A stretch of 64,000 nt of DNA. Source: Nocardioides litoris. GTDB lineage: Bacteria; Actinomycetota; Actinomycetes; Propionibacteriales; Nocardioidaceae. The stretch spans positions 868,001 to 932,000 of the forward strand of contig NZ_VDMR01000001.1 of NCBI RefSeq assembly GCF_006346315.1, read 5' to 3'. Of the stretch, positions 25,487 to 34,809 are shown in pieces (positions within the stretch are counted from its first letter, which is position 1; every line of letters begins with the position of its first letter). A program made the position numbers and the translations under genes. The notes beneath the pieces were generated by a model that was not told the DNA's origin, searched no databases, and saw nothing but the letters and a program-made list of their open reading frames with translations.

Positions 25487-25492
25487 ACGGTA
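25487..25492 (-). promoter_or_regulatory. Leaderless -10 (TACCGT) of fumC
   Basis: On the minus strand TACCGT ends 7 nt before the fumC ATG at 25479, placing +1 at or one base before the start codon. No clear -35. Confidence 0.45.
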
Positions 25493-25534
25493 ACCACCCA
25501 CCCCGGAGGTACGCGCGGCCCGGCGGCGCGTCCG

Positions 25535-25540
25535 TAGGCT
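25535..25540 (+). promoter_or_regulatory. Leaderless -10 (TAGGCT) of the 205-residue membrane protein gene
   Basis: TAGGCT is followed by exactly 6 nt (GCGGCC) and the ATG at 25547, so the transcript should begin at the start codon. Confidence 0.5.
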
Positions 25541-25546
25541 GCGGCC

Positions 25547-26164
25547 ATGTCGCAGTGGCTCGAGGACCTCAGCACCCTGCAGGTCCTCCTGCTCGTGGCC
25601 GCCGTCATCGTCGGCGGGTCGGTGCTGGCGGCCCTCCTGGGCGCGCTCCTGGTGCGGATGGGACGGCGGCGCCCGTGGGTCATCGAGCGGTCCAGCCGGC
25701 TCTCCATGCGGGGCCTGGAGCTCATCAAGCGGCCGCTGACCATCGTGGTGCTCGACGAGGTCATCGCGGTGATGCGCACCGGCCACTACACCAAGAACAT
25801 CTCCGACGCCCTGCTGGAGAACCACGACGAGCTCAAGTCGCTGGTCGCCGAGAAGGTGCGGGCCGACCCCAACGCCCGGATCGTGAGCCGGCTGCCCGGC
25901 TACGACACCATCGTCGGCGAGGTCTCCGAGACGGTGCTGCGGGTCATCGTCGACATGCTCAACGACCCGCGCATGGACGAGCTGGTCAACGACCTGCTGC
26001 GCAACAACCTCGAGCAGATCAAGGTCTCGGTGCGCGAGCGCCACCACGAGGATGCCGAGCCGATGAAGCCCGCCGACCCGGTCCCCGCGCGGCTGCGCTA
26101 CCGGCACGCCCGGGCCGGCTCCCCGCGCCCCGGCGGGGGTCAGGCGCCGCGTCCGCCGACGTAG
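25547..26164 (+). CDS. Conserved N-terminally anchored membrane protein, unknown
   Basis: A 205-residue protein with one strongly hydrophobic helix (about 11-36), a basic stop-transfer (RMGRRR) and a long cytoplasmic helical domain (about 60-170) rich in charged residues. Its distal tail is Pro/Arg/Gly-rich and likely disordered. I do not recognise the family. It is divergent from fumC. Its last 25 nt overlap, tail to tail, the spermidine-synthase-like gene on the other strand. Confidence 0.78.
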   Translation: MSQWLEDLSTLQVLLLVAAVIVGGSVLAALLGALLVRMGRRRPWVIERSSRLSMRGLELIKRPLTIVVLDEVIAVMRTGHYTKNISDALLENHDELKSLVAEKVRADPNARIVSRLPGYDTIVGEVSETVLRVIVDMLNDPRMDELVNDLLRNNLEQIKVSVRERHHEDAEPMKPADPVPARLRYRHARAGSPRPGGGQAPRPPT

Positions 26165-26829
26165 AGCCAGTAGGTCTCGTCGCGCTCCTGCAGGCGCACC
26201 TCGAGCGGCACCGCGCGCACGTCGTCGAAGACCCGGCCCAGCGCGGCCTCCAGGCCACTCGACTCGGCCGCCGACCAGACCGCCAGGGCGCCGCCGGGCC
26301 GCAGCACCCGTCCTACGTCGCTCAGGAAGGGCTCCTCGTAGAGCGCGGCGTTGGCGTCGTGGACGAGGTAGCCGGGCCCGTTGTCGACGTCCAGCAGCAC
26401 CAGGTCGTACGACGCCGGGCGGGCCTCGGCCACGGCGACGGCGATGTCGGCGACCACGACCCGCACCCGGCCGTCGGCCAGCAGGCCCGGGCCGTGGGGG
26501 ACGGTGCCGTCACGCATCCACCCGACCAGCGCCTCCTCCACCTCGACGACCGCGCACACCTCGACCCGGGGGTCGGCCAGCACCTCGTGCATCGTGAAGC
26601 CGAGCCCGAGGCCGCCGACGACGACCGCGCGGGGCTCGGCGACCGTGTCGAGGGCAGCCCGGGCCAGCGCCCGCTCGGTCGAGACCTCGACGGTGTCCAT
26701 GACGAACACGCCGTTGGCCCGCAGCTCGAGGGCGGGGGCGCCGGGCGGGTCGTCGGGGCCGGGACGGCGCTCGCGCAGGACCAGCTCGCCGCGCTCGCTC
26801 TCGGCGCGGGCGATCTCGACGTGGTCCAC
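26140..26829 (-). CDS. Spermidine synthase-like (Rossmann methyltransferase fold) protein
   Basis: A 229-residue protein with a PABS-like Rossmann core: VVGGLGLGFTMHEVL (SAM/dcSAM-binding loop), VEVEEALVGWM, the DLVLLDVDNGP strand and the GRVLRPGGALAVWSA segment. The N-terminal beta domain (LRERRP...VFVMDTVEVSTERALAR) resembles spermidine synthase, but the Asp residues needed for polyamine binding are not obvious, so true aminopropyltransferase activity is doubtful. The GTG at 26829 is used. Many actinobacteria carry such proteins with no assigned role. Confidence 0.78.
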   Translation of the reverse strand: MDHVEIARAESERGELVLRERRPGPDDPPGAPALELRANGVFVMDTVEVSTERALARAALDTVAEPRAVVVGGLGLGFTMHEVLADPRVEVCAVVEVEEALVGWMRDGTVPHGPGLLADGRVRVVVADIAVAVAEARPASYDLVLLDVDNGPGYLVHDANAALYEEPFLSDVGRVLRPGGALAVWSAAESSGLEAALGRVFDDVRAVPLEVRLQERDETYWLYVGGRGA

Positions 26830-26931
26830 GTACCCAGCCTGTCAGCCCGTTCTCATGGGGCTCTCACCTGGGACCCCTACGGTCGTTGAGACATCAACTA
26901 CCGGACCACCTCGACCCGCTCGGAGGCCGAC

Positions 26932-27426
26932 ATGATCCCCACCCTCTTCCGTCCCCGCCCCGCCGGCGCCGCCCAGGACGCCGGGCTGCTGCTGCTCCGT
27001 GCCGTGCTCGGCGTCGTGCTCGTCGCCCACGGCTGGCAGAAGCTCGTCGACCAGGGCTTCGGCCCCACCGCCGACGGCTTCGGGGCGATGGGCATCCCCG
27101 CGCCCGAGGCCGCGGCTGCGTACGCCATCGCCGTCGAGCTGGGCGGCGGCGTGCTGCTCCTGCTCGGCGCCCTCACCCCGCTCGTCGGCCTGCTCGTCGC
27201 GGGCAACATGGCGGGCGCGCTGTGGTTCGTGCACCGCGACGCCTTCTTCGCCACCGACGGCGGCTACGAGTTCGTGCTGACTCTCGGCGTCGCCGGCTTG
27301 GCCCTCGCGGCGCTGGGCAGCGGTCGCTGGTCGGTCGACCGGGCGCTGTTCGGCCCCGAGTCCGGCGCCGCCGCGCCGGCCGAGCAGCGCGAGGCGCAGC
27401 CCGCCGGGGCCCACGTCAGCCGCTGA
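26932..27426 (+). CDS. DoxX-family membrane protein
   Basis: A 164-residue protein with four hydrophobic helices (about 17-35, 60-83, 85-105 and 113-132) and the DoxX-type opening RAVLGVVLVAHGWQKL. DoxX proteins are small inner-membrane oxidoreductase-associated proteins, linked in mycobacteria to thiol and oxidative stress. A GGAGG ribosome site precedes the ATG within a leader of some tens of nt. Its 3' end overlaps the HxlR regulator gene on the other strand by 11 nt. Confidence 0.88.
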   Translation: MIPTLFRPRPAGAAQDAGLLLLRAVLGVVLVAHGWQKLVDQGFGPTADGFGAMGIPAPEAAAAYAIAVELGGGVLLLLGALTPLVGLLVAGNMAGALWFVHRDAFFATDGGYEFVLTLGVAGLALAALGSGRWSVDRALFGPESGAAAPAEQREAQPAGAHVSR

Positions 27427-27775
27427 CGATCTCCTCGGCGTGGGCCGCGACCCACGCCAGCAGCGGCGACATCGCCTCGACGAGGCCCTCGCCGAGCGGC
27501 GTGAGGGCGTACTCCACCCGCGGCGGCACCTCGGGGTGGGCGGTCCGACTGACCAGGCCGTCCGCCTCGAGGGTCTTGAGCGTCGAGGCCAGCATCTTCT
27601 CGCTGATGCCGCCGACCGCTCGGCGCACCTCGCCCCAGCGCAGCGTGCCGTCGGCCAGCGCCGCCAGCACGAGCACGCCCCACTTGCTGGTCACGTGGTC
27701 GAGGACGACGCGCGAGGGGCAGGCCGGGGTGAAGACGCCGTCCTGCTGGTCGCGCAGGGTCTGCAGGCTGAGCAC
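27416..27775 (-). CDS. HxlR/DUF24-family redox-type regulator
   Basis: A 119-residue winged-helix regulator. CPSRVVLDHVTSKWGVLVL carries the conserved N-terminal Cys (Cys19) that acts as redox or electrophile sensor in several HxlR proteins. ISEKMLASTLKTLEADGLV is the recognition helix region. It is divergent from an NAD(P)-binding quinone-reductase-like gene, an arrangement like qorR-qor2 in Corynebacterium glutamicum, so it probably represses that gene until a thiol-reactive compound appears. The GTG start is supported by a TAGCAT -10 exactly 6 nt upstream. Confidence 0.88.
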   Translation of the reverse strand: MLSLQTLRDQQDGVFTPACPSRVVLDHVTSKWGVLVLAALADGTLRWGEVRRAVGGISEKMLASTLKTLEADGLVSRTAHPEVPPRVEYALTPLGEGLVEAMSPLLAWVAAHAEEIVSG

Positions 27776-27781
27776 GTCGTC

Positions 27782-27787
27782 ATGCTA
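27782..27787 (-). promoter_or_regulatory. Leaderless -10 (TAGCAT) of the HxlR gene
   Basis: On the minus strand TAGCAT ends 6 nt before the GTG at 27775. An ATG inside the hexamer is out of frame, so the GTG is the real start. The intergenic region up to 27880 must also hold the promoter of the divergent oxidoreductase gene. Confidence 0.5.
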
Positions 27788-27879
27788 ACCAAAAGGTGGG
27801 TACTCCTTCTCGGGAAGCATCAACGACCAGGCCGGGTTCGGGCTGGGTGACACCCCGTCCACGACCCACAGGAGCACCC

Positions 27880-28737
27880 ATGACCACCCTCGTGACCGCC
27901 GCCTCCGGCCAGCTCGGCCGCCTCGTCCTCGACGTCCTCCTCGACCGCGGGGTCGCGCCCGGCGACCTCCGGGCCGGCGCCCGCACGCCGTCCGCCCTGG
28001 CGCCGTACGCCGAGCGCGGGGTGGAGGTCGTCCACCTCGACTACGACGACGCGGCGTCGGTGGAGGCGGCTGTGGCCGGGACCGAGAAGGTGCTGCTGGT
28101 CTCCGGCAGCGAGGTCGGCCGTCGCGTCGAGCAGCACGGCCGGGTGGTCGCCGCCGCCGCGGCTGCCGGGGTCGGCCAGCTCGTCTACACCAGCGCCCCG
28201 CTGGCCACCACGGCCGACTTCGCCCTCGCGCCGGAGCACAAGGCGACCGAGGAGGCCATCGCCGCCGCCGGCGTCCCGGCGACGGTGCTGCGCAACAACT
28301 GGTACCACGAGAACTACGCCCCGGACCTCGCCACCGCCCGCGAGGCCGGGGTGCTCGTCTCGAGCGCGGGGGAGGGCCGGGTGGCCAGCGCCGCCCGGGC
28401 CGACTACGCCGAGGCCGCCGCGGTCGTCCTCACCACCGACGGCCACGTCGGGCAGACCTACGAGCTGGCGGGCGACGTCGCGTGGACGCCGCAGGTGCTC
28501 GCCGACACCCTCGGCGAGGTGCTCGGCCGCGAGGTGCGGCTGCAGCCCGTCTCCACCGAGGAGCACGTCGCGCTGCTGGAGTCCCACGGCCTCGACGCCG
28601 GTACGGCGGGGTTCGTGGCCTCCATCGACGACGCCCTCCGCCGCGGGGTGCTGGCCGGGTCCGACGGCACCCTGGCGCGCCTGCTCGGTCGCCCGACGAC
28701 GCCGCTCGCCGAGGGGCTGCGGGCCCTCGCCGGCTGA
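27880..28737 (+). CDS. NmrA/QorB-like NAD(P)-binding oxidoreductase
   Basis: A 285-residue atypical SDR. The dinucleotide motif is TAASGQLGRLVL (Gly10, Gly13) at the N-terminus; RNNWYHENY lies in the substrate region. It is close to NAD(P)H:quinone oxidoreductase QorB, which reduces quinones or reactive aldehydes with NADPH. ATG 27880 has a GGAG ribosome site. It is divergent from, and probably controlled by, the HxlR regulator. The exact substrate cannot be read from sequence. Confidence 0.88.
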   Translation: MTTLVTAASGQLGRLVLDVLLDRGVAPGDLRAGARTPSALAPYAERGVEVVHLDYDDAASVEAAVAGTEKVLLVSGSEVGRRVEQHGRVVAAAAAAGVGQLVYTSAPLATTADFALAPEHKATEEAIAAAGVPATVLRNNWYHENYAPDLATAREAGVLVSSAGEGRVASAARADYAEAAAVVLTTDGHVGQTYELAGDVAWTPQVLADTLGEVLGREVRLQPVSTEEHVALLESHGLDAGTAGFVASIDDALRRGVLAGSDGTLARLLGRPTTPLAEGLRALAG

Positions 28738-28831
28738 GCCGGGACGACCGAGCCCGCGGGTGGGCCACCTCACCCGGTGGCCACCCCGCGGGTGGTCCCG
28801 GCGGCCGGGCTGCTCTGGCACCGTCGAGGAC

Positions 28832-29077
28832 ATGAGTGGACACGACGACGAGCAGGAGCCGCAGGGCCAGGTCTCGGAGGTCAACAGCCTGGGCGACGGG
28901 CCCGGCCCGATCAGCGACAGCCAGGGCGTCGCCGGCAACCCGGAGGCACCGCCCGCGGAGGACGTGGCCGCCGGGCCCAACTCCAACCCGCACCGCGAGC
29001 CCCACCGCGCCCGGGGCGAGGACCTCGAGGGCGACGGCACGGGAGGCCTGGGCGGCAAGTCGGGCGACGGCCGCTAG
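28832..29077 (+). CDS. Small acidic, disordered protein, unknown
   Basis: An 81-residue protein very rich in Gly, Asp, Glu, Pro and Asn with no hydrophobic core, so probably unstructured. A weak GAGGA ribosome site precedes the ATG. Codon usage is like that of neighbours. No family is recognised and a chance open frame cannot be excluded, but repeated G-D-G-P type motifs look protein-like. Confidence 0.5.
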   Translation: MSGHDDEQEPQGQVSEVNSLGDGPGPISDSQGVAGNPEAPPAEDVAAGPNSNPHREPHRARGEDLEGDGTGGLGGKSGDGR

Positions 29078-29099
29078 GGCCCCGCTCGTGGAGCACCGC

Positions 29100-30797
29100 T
29101 CAGCCCTGTGACCGCACCCGGATGCCGCTGAGCGGCACCGTCACGGTGCCGGCGGGGTCGGTGAAGAAGTCATTGCCCTTGTCGTCGACGACGATGAAGG
29201 CCGGGAAGTCCTCGACCTCGATCTTCCAGACCGCCTCCATGCCGAGCTCGGCGTACTCGACGACCTCCTGGCTGCGGATGCAGTCCTGGGCCAGCCGCGC
29301 CGCCGGCCCTCCGATCGAGCCCAGGTAGAACCCGCCGTGGGTGCCGCAGGCGTCGGTGACGGCCTTGGACCGGTTGCCCTTGGCCAGCATCACCATCGAC
29401 CCGCCGGCGGCCTGGAACTGCTCCACGTAGGAGTCCATGCGCCCGGCCGTCGTCGGGCCGAACGAGCCCGACGCCATGCCCTCGGGCGTCTTGGCCGGCC
29501 CGGCGTAGTAGACCGGGTGGTCGCGCAGGTAGGACGGCATCTCCTCGCCCGCGTCGAGCCGCTCCTTGATCTTGGCGTGCGCGATGTCGCGGGCGACGAC
29601 GAGCGGGCCGGTGAGCGAGAGCCGGGTCTTGACGGGGTGCCTCGACAGCTCGGCCAGGATCTCGGCCATCGGCCGGTTGAGGTCGATGTCGACGACCTCG
29701 CCACCCGCGATGTCCTCGGCGACCCCCGCGTCGGGCATGTACTGCGCGGGGTCGGTCTCGAGCTGCTCGAGGAAGACGCCCTCGGGCGTGATCTTGCCCA
29801 GGGCCTGCCGGTCGGCGGAGCAGGAGACGGCGATGGCGACCGGGCACGACGCGCCGTGGCGGGGCAGCCGCACGACCCGCACGTCGTGGCAGAAGTACTT
29901 GCCGCCGAACTGCGCGCCGATGCCGAACGACTGCGTCAGCTCGAAGACCTGCTGCTCCAGCTCGAGGTCGCGGAAGCCGTGCGCCGCCATCGACCCCTCG
30001 GTCGGCAGGTGGTCGAGGTAGTGCGCGCTGGCGTACTTGGCGGTCTTCAACGCGTACTCCGCGCTCGTGCCGCCGATCACGATCGCCAGGTGGTACGGCG
30101 GGCACGCGGCCGTGCCGAGCGAGCGGATCTTCTCGTCGAGGAACGACAGCATCCGGGTCGGGTTGAGGATCGCCTTGGTCTCCTGGAACAGGAACGACTT
30201 GTTGGCCGACCCGCCGCCCTTGGCCATGAAGAGGAACTTGTACTCCGGCGTGCCGCTCGCGGGCGTCGGGGTCGAGTAGAGCTCGACCTGCGCCGGGAGG
30301 TTGGTGCCGGTGTTCTTCTCCTCGTACGTCGTCAGCGGGGCCAGCTGGGAGTAGCGCAGGTTGAGCCGGGTGTAGGCGTCGTAGACGCCCCGACTGATGG
30401 CCTCGGCGTCGTCGGCGCCGGTGAGCACGCCCTCGGACTTCTTGCCCATGACGATCGCGGTGCCCGTGTCCTGGCACATCGGCAGCACGCCGCCGGCGGA
30501 GATGTTGACGTTCTTGAGCAGGTCGAGCGCGACGAACCGGTCGTTGCCCGACGCCTCGGGGTCGTCGATGATCCGGCGGAGCTGGGCGAGGTGGGCCGGG
30601 CGCAGGAAGTGGCTGATGTCGTGCATCGCCTCGGCCGTCAGCCGCTGCAGGGCCTCCGGGGCGACCTTGAGGAAGGTCTGGCCGGCGACCTCCACCGTCG
30701 AGACGCCCTCGGTCGTCACGAGCCGGTAGGGCGTGTCGTCGGGACCCGTGGGCAGCAGGTCGGAGTAGCGGAACTCGGGGCCGGGCGCGCTGGTCAC
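29100..30797 (-). CDS. Class I (4Fe-4S) fumarate hydratase
   Basis: A 565-residue fumarase of the Fe-S class (fused alpha/beta FumA/FumB type). Cluster ligands are Cys108 (MCQDTGT), Cys232 ([10 protein letters not shown]) and a third in [15 protein letters not shown] (Cys318 or Cys326, the latter fitting E. coli FumA best). The C-terminal domain contains [13 protein letters not shown] and [14 protein letters not shown]. It interconverts fumarate and malate; the cluster is oxygen- and superoxide-sensitive. It duplicates the activity of FumC at 24064-25479. The GTG start is about 8 nt from a TACGCT -10. Confidence 0.95.
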   Translation of the reverse strand: MTSAPGPEFRYSDLLPTGPDDTPYRLVTTEGVSTVEVAGQTFLKVAPEALQRLTAEAMHDISHFLRPAHLAQLRRIIDDPEASGNDRFVALDLLKNVNISAGGVLPMCQDTGTAIVMGKKSEGVLTGADDAEAISRGVYDAYTRLNLRYSQLAPLTTYEEKNTGTNLPAQVELYSTPTPASGTPEYKFLFMAKGGGSANKSFLFQETKAILNPTRMLSFLDEKIRSLGTAACPPYHLAIVIGGTSAEYALKTAKYASAHYLDHLPTEGSMAAHGFRDLELEQQVFELTQSFGIGAQFGGKYFCHDVRVVRLPRHGASCPVAIAVSCSADRQALGKITPEGVFLEQLETDPAQYMPDAGVAEDIAGGEVVDIDLNRPMAEILAELSRHPVKTRLSLTGPLVVARDIAHAKIKERLDAGEEMPSYLRDHPVYYAGPAKTPEGMASGSFGPTTAGRMDSYVEQFQAAGGSMVMLAKGNRSKAVTDACGTHGGFYLGSIGGPAARLAQDCIRSQEVVEYAELGMEAVWKIEVEDFPAFIVVDDKGNDFFTDPAGTVTVPLSGIRVRSQG

Positions 30798-30912
30798 GAA
30801 GGTGGAGCGTAACCGCTGCCTGGAGTGGGGCCGCGACCCCCGACCGCGGGGCCCGTCGGGAGGATCGGTGGCCGCCCCGGCCGCGGGCGACGGCTGGGGT
30901 CCGGGGGCCGGT

Positions 30913-31653
30913 TCAGGCGGAGGGGCCGCCGCCGTCGGCCGAGGCCGTGCCACCCGCGCACGAGGCCATCGGCTCGGGCGCGGTGACGCCGTCCTGGAAC
31001 TCCTGCACGAACAGCGCCAGCCGCGGGTCGTCGGCCGCGGTGAGCTGGAGCTGGCGGCCCCAGACGGTGACGACCACGGGCGCCGGCAGGTCGTCGTACG
31101 GCGAGAGGATGCCGTTCTGCGGCAGCTGGTCGGCCAGGGTCTCGACGTCCTCGGCCGGCAGGTCGGGCGCGTGGGTGATCCACACGGTGCCGTGCTCGAG
31201 GTCGTGCACCGCGTTCTCGTCGGGCACCGGCTCGTCGTACACCCCGCAGTCGAGCCACTCCGCGTCGTGCGCGCCGCCGACGGGCGGCACCTGCTCGTAG
31301 TCGACCGGCTCCTCGACGTGGGTGGTGGGCAGGTCGTCGTACGCCTCCACGGCGGACAGGTCGGACGGCCCGGCGGAGCCCGCGGGGTCGCCGCCGGCGC
31401 TCGGACCCGGCTCGTCCTCGCCGTCGAGCATCACCAGCGGGACGACGATCGCCGCGGCCAGCACGACCACGGCCGCCACGGCCGCGAGCACCAGGCGTCC
31501 CCGGCCCCGCTTCGGGGCCGACGGGGGCTGGAAGGGCTGGGCAGGCGGGAACGGCGGGTACGGCGGGGGAGGGCCCCAGCCCGGCGGGGGCGGAGGCGGG
31601 GGCGGGGTCGTCGGGGGTCCCCAGGCGGGCGGCTCCGGAGGCGGCTGCGTCAC
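30913..31653 (-). CDS. DUF3105 single-pass membrane protein
   Basis: A 246-residue protein. A Pro-rich cytoplasmic N-terminus (1-45, mostly Pro, Gly and Trp) precedes a basic stretch, one membrane helix ([24 protein letters not shown]) and an extracellular DUF3105 domain. The latter has the typical [11 protein letters not shown] motif and two Cys that may pair. Function unknown; mycobacterial and streptomycete genomes have many relatives. The GTG at 31653 is chosen because it opens the Pro-rich tail seen in the family. Confidence 0.82.
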   Translation of the reverse strand: MTQPPPEPPAWGPPTTPPPPPPPPGWGPPPPYPPFPPAQPFQPPSAPKRGRGRLVLAAVAAVVVLAAAIVVPLVMLDGEDEPGPSAGGDPAGSAGPSDLSAVEAYDDLPTTHVEEPVDYEQVPPVGGAHDAEWLDCGVYDEPVPDENAVHDLEHGTVWITHAPDLPAEDVETLADQLPQNGILSPYDDLPAPVVVTVWGRQLQLTAADDPRLALFVQEFQDGVTAPEPMASCAGGTASADGGGPSA

Positions 31654-31783
31654 GCCGCCAGGGTCGCACGTCCCCCCAACGACGCTGACCCGTCGTGGAT
31701 GCACGACGGGTCAGCAGCGGGTGGTGCGGGGCTGGTGCGGGGCTGGTGCAGGGCTGGTGCGGGGGTGGTGCAGGTGAGGTCGG

Positions 31784-33007
31784 TCAGCCGGCGGCGGCGG
31801 GCTGCTCGGCGGCGGCCTCCATGGCGTGGCCGTGGATGCGGCCGGCACGGGAGCGGTCGACGGTGAGGTTCTCGCCGGTCTGCGGGTCGAACAGGTGCAT
31901 CTTGGCCGTGTTGACCCAGATTTCGGCCTCGTCGCCCTCGGCGATGGTGCTCGCGCCGTCGAGGGAGACGACCAGCTGCGTGCGCAGCGCCTCGCCGTCG
32001 AGGTCGCGCTCGAGCTGCTGGAGCTGCTGCTGCACCTCCGGCGGCGCCTCGAAGGGCAGGTAGGCGTAGGCCTCGTTGCCCAGCCACTCCACGACGTCGA
32101 CCTGGGCCCGGAAGGTCGAGCCCTTGCCGGGGTCGTCGACGACCGAGGCGTCCTCGAAGTGCTCGGGCCGGATGCCGGCGATGAGGAGTCCCTTGCCGGC
32201 GGCCTTCTCGGCCTTCTCGGCCGGGATCTCGACGGACCCGAAGGGCAGCTTGACCGAGGTGCCCTCGACGGTGGCGGGCAGGAAGTTCATCGGCGGCGAG
32301 CCGATGAAGCCGGCCACGAACAGGTTGCCGGGGTTCTCGTAGAGCTCGCGCGGCGAGGCCAGCTGCTGCAGGACCCCGCGCTTGAGCACCGCGACGCGGT
32401 CACCGAGCGTCATGGCCTCGGTCTGGTCGTGGGTGACGTACACCGTGGTGATGCCGAGCCGCTTCTGCAGCCGGGCGATCTCGGTGCGCATCTGGCCGCG
32501 CAGCTTGGCGTCGAGGTTGGACAGCGGCTCGTCGAAGAGGAACGCGTCGGCGTCGCGGACGATCGCGCGGCCCATGGCGACCCGCTGTCGCTGGCCGCCG
32601 GACAGGTTGCCGGGCTTGCGGTCGAGGTGCTCGTCGAGCTCGAGGGTCTTCGACGCCGCGCGGACCTTCTCGTCGACCTCGCTGTCGGGGGCCTTGGCCA
32701 GCCGCAGCGGGAAGGCGATGTTCTCGTAGACGCTCAGGTGCGGGTAGAGCGCGTAGTTCTGGAACACCATCGCCAGGTTGCGGTCGCGCGGGGCGAGGTC
32801 GTTGACCCGCTTCTCGCCGATCACCATGTCGCCGGAGGTGATGTCCTCCAGGCCCACGATCATCCGCAGCAGCGTCGACTTCCCGCAGCCCGACGGGCCG
32901 ACGAGGATCATGAACTCGCCGTCGGCGATGTCGATGCTGACGTCGTTGACCGCGGGGAAGCCGTCGCCGTACTTCTTGACGATGTTCCTCATCGAGATAC
33001 CGGCCAT
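31784..33007 (-). CDS. sugC: Trehalose-type ABC importer, ATP-binding subunit (SugC-like)
   Basis: A 407-residue ABC ATPase of the MalK/SugC class. Walker A GPSGCGKST (37-45), signature LSGGQRQRVAMGRAI, Walker B AFLFDEP and the switch His in VTHDQTEAMTLGDR are all intact. The C-terminal 170 residues form the regulatory TOBE/OB domain. It is the last gene of a four-gene operon (binding protein, two permeases, ATPase) in the order lpqY-sugA-sugB-sugC; it follows sugB by 7 nt. A second, independent ATPase of the same class is encoded at 36383-37465. Confidence 0.88.
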   Translation of the reverse strand: MAGISMRNIVKKYGDGFPAVNDVSIDIADGEFMILVGPSGCGKSTLLRMIVGLEDITSGDMVIGEKRVNDLAPRDRNLAMVFQNYALYPHLSVYENIAFPLRLAKAPDSEVDEKVRAASKTLELDEHLDRKPGNLSGGQRQRVAMGRAIVRDADAFLFDEPLSNLDAKLRGQMRTEIARLQKRLGITTVYVTHDQTEAMTLGDRVAVLKRGVLQQLASPRELYENPGNLFVAGFIGSPPMNFLPATVEGTSVKLPFGSVEIPAEKAEKAAGKGLLIAGIRPEHFEDASVVDDPGKGSTFRAQVDVVEWLGNEAYAYLPFEAPPEVQQQLQQLERDLDGEALRTQLVVSLDGASTIAEGDEAEIWVNTAKMHLFDPQTGENLTVDRSRAGRIHGHAMEAAAEQPAAAG

Positions 33008-33014
33008 GGACGGA

Positions 33015-33848
33015 TCACCCCTTCACTGCGCCGGAGGTCAGGCCGGCGACGATCTTGCGCTGGAAAATCAGGACGATGACGACGATCGGGATCGTCGCGA
33101 CGACGGCCGCTGCGGCGAGCAGGGAGGCCGGTCGGTTGAACGGGTCGGCGCCGACGAAGAACGACAGGGCCGCCGGGATGGGTCGCGCCGCCTCGGTCGA
33201 GGTGAGCGAGATGCCGAAGACGAAGTCGTTCCAGGCGAAGAAGAACGTCAGGATGGCCGCGGTGAAGACGCCGGGCGCGGCCAGCGGCACGATCACCCGC
33301 CGGAAGGCCTGCCACGACGTGGCGCCGTCGACCTGGGCCGCCTGCTCCATCTCCCACGGGATCTCCCGGAAGAACGCCGACAGGGTCCAGATCGCCAGCG
33401 GCAGCGTGAACGACATGTAGGGGATGATCAGGCCCGGCCACGTGTCGTAGATGCCGATCGCGCGCCACATGTCGAACAGCGGCCCGACCAGCGAGACCAC
33501 CGGGAACATCGCGATCACCAGGGCCATGGTGAGCACGAACTTCTTGCCCTGGAACTCCAGGCGGGCGATGGCGTACGCCGCCAGCGTGGCGATCACGACC
33601 GAGAGGAACGTCGCGATCAGCGAGATGCCGATCGAGTTGCGGATGGCGTCGAGGAACTGCCCGTTGTCGAGCACCGAGCGGTAGTTGTCCAAGCCGGCGT
33701 TGGTGCCCTCGGCCGGGAAGAACCCGGGGTTGCCGACGGTGACCGACTCCTGGGTCTTGAACGACAGCGAGATGATCCAGGCCACCGGCAGCAGGCACCA
33801 GGCCAGCACGAACAGCACGCCGACGACGAGTCCGACCTTCTGCTTCAT
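33015..33848 (-). CDS. sugB: Trehalose-type ABC importer permease (SugB-like)
   Basis: A 277-residue inner-membrane permease with six predicted helices. The EAA loop that contacts the ATPase is visible as EQAAQVDGATSWQAFRRVIVPLAAPG (EAA-like with conserved Gly). It pairs with the upstream SugA-like permease to form the translocation pore. It lies 4 nt after the sugA stop. Assignment to trehalose rests on the adjacent LpqY-like binding protein and gene order. Confidence 0.85.
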   Translation of the reverse strand: MKQKVGLVVGVLFVLAWCLLPVAWIISLSFKTQESVTVGNPGFFPAEGTNAGLDNYRSVLDNGQFLDAIRNSIGISLIATFLSVVIATLAAYAIARLEFQGKKFVLTMALVIAMFPVVSLVGPLFDMWRAIGIYDTWPGLIIPYMSFTLPLAIWTLSAFFREIPWEMEQAAQVDGATSWQAFRRVIVPLAAPGVFTAAILTFFFAWNDFVFGISLTSTEAARPIPAALSFFVGADPFNRPASLLAAAAVVATIPIVVIVLIFQRKIVAGLTSGAVKG

Positions 33849-33852
33849 GGTC

Positions 33853-34809
33853 TCAGCCCTCCTGTCGGGCGGCGGCCAGGTCGACGCGGAACACCTTGAC
33901 GATGACCGCGGCGACGATGATGACGGAGATGAAGAGCAGCACCGAGAGTGCCGAGCCGATGCCCAGCTGGAACTGCTCGATCACCTGCCGGTAGGTCAGG
34001 AACGAGATCGACTCGGTGCCGTTGGCGCCGGCGGTCATGACGAAGATGTTGTCGAAGATGCGGTAGGCGTCGAGGGCCCGGAAGAGCACCGCGACCATGA
34101 TCGCCGCGCGCATGTTGGGCAGGATCACCCGGGTCAGCCGTTGCCACCAGGTCGCCCCGTCGACCTTGGCCGCCTCGAGCATGTCCTCCGAGACCTGGGC
34201 CAGGCCGGCCAGGAGCAGCAGCGACATGAACGGGGTGGTCTTCCAGATCTCGGAGAGCATGATCGCCGCGATCGACGACGGGTACTCGGCGAACCAGTTG
34301 AAGTCGTCGCCCACGAACGGGAGCCAGCTGTTGATGAACCCGTTGGTGTTGGAGAACGCGAACTGCCAGGCGAAGCCCGAGACGACCGTGATGATGCCGT
34401 AGGGGATGAGGATCGAGGTCCGGATGAGGCCGCGGGCGAAGATCACCCGGTGCATCACCATCGCGAAGGCGAAGCCGATGACGAGCTCGACGACGACGGT
34501 CACGACCATGATGAAGACCGTGTTGGCGGTGGTCTTCCAGAACAGCCCGTCGGTCAGCGCGGTGACGTAGTTGTCGATCCCGATGAAGGCCCGGTCGTCG
34601 GGCGCGGTGAGGGAGTAGTCGAACAGCGACAGGTAGAGCGCCCGCAGCATCGGGAACGCCGTCACCAGCAGCATCAGCACGATGGCCGGCGCCACCAGCT
34701 TGCGGCCGAGGCTGTTCTCGGCCCGGGCCCGGTCGGAGACCGGCGGCTTGACGCCCTTGCGAGCGCCCTGGTCGCCCGGCTCGGTGCGCGGTGCGGTCAC
34801 GGTGCTCAC
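33853..34809 (-). CDS. sugA: Trehalose-type ABC importer permease (SugA-like)
   Basis: A 318-residue permease: a charged cytoplasmic N-terminus of about 40 residues, then six helices. The EAA loop reads DMLEAAKVDGATWWQRLTRVILPNMR. The GTG start overlaps the binding-protein TGA (GTGA), so it is translationally coupled. The frame continues upstream but only over the binding-protein gene. Works with SugB and the SugC-like ATPase. Confidence 0.86.
   Translation of the reverse strand: MSTVTAPRTEPGDQGARKGVKPPVSDRARAENSLGRKLVAPAIVLMLLVTAFPMLRALYLSLFDYSLTAPDDRAFIGIDNYVTALTDGLFWKTTANTVFIMVVTVVVELVIGFAFAMVMHRVIFARGLIRTSILIPYGIITVVSGFAWQFAFSNTNGFINSWLPFVGDDFNWFAEYPSSIAAIMLSEIWKTTPFMSLLLLAGLAQVSEDMLEAAKVDGATWWQRLTRVILPNMRAAIMVAVLFRALDAYRIFDNIFVMTAGANGTESISFLTYRQVIEQFQLGIGSALSVLLFISVIIVAAVIVKVFRVDLAAARQEG

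Noticed and set aside
25480..25779. Upstream extension of FumC to 25779
   Set aside because: It would cover the opposite-strand gene; the ATG at 25479 fits fumarase length and the -10 spacing.
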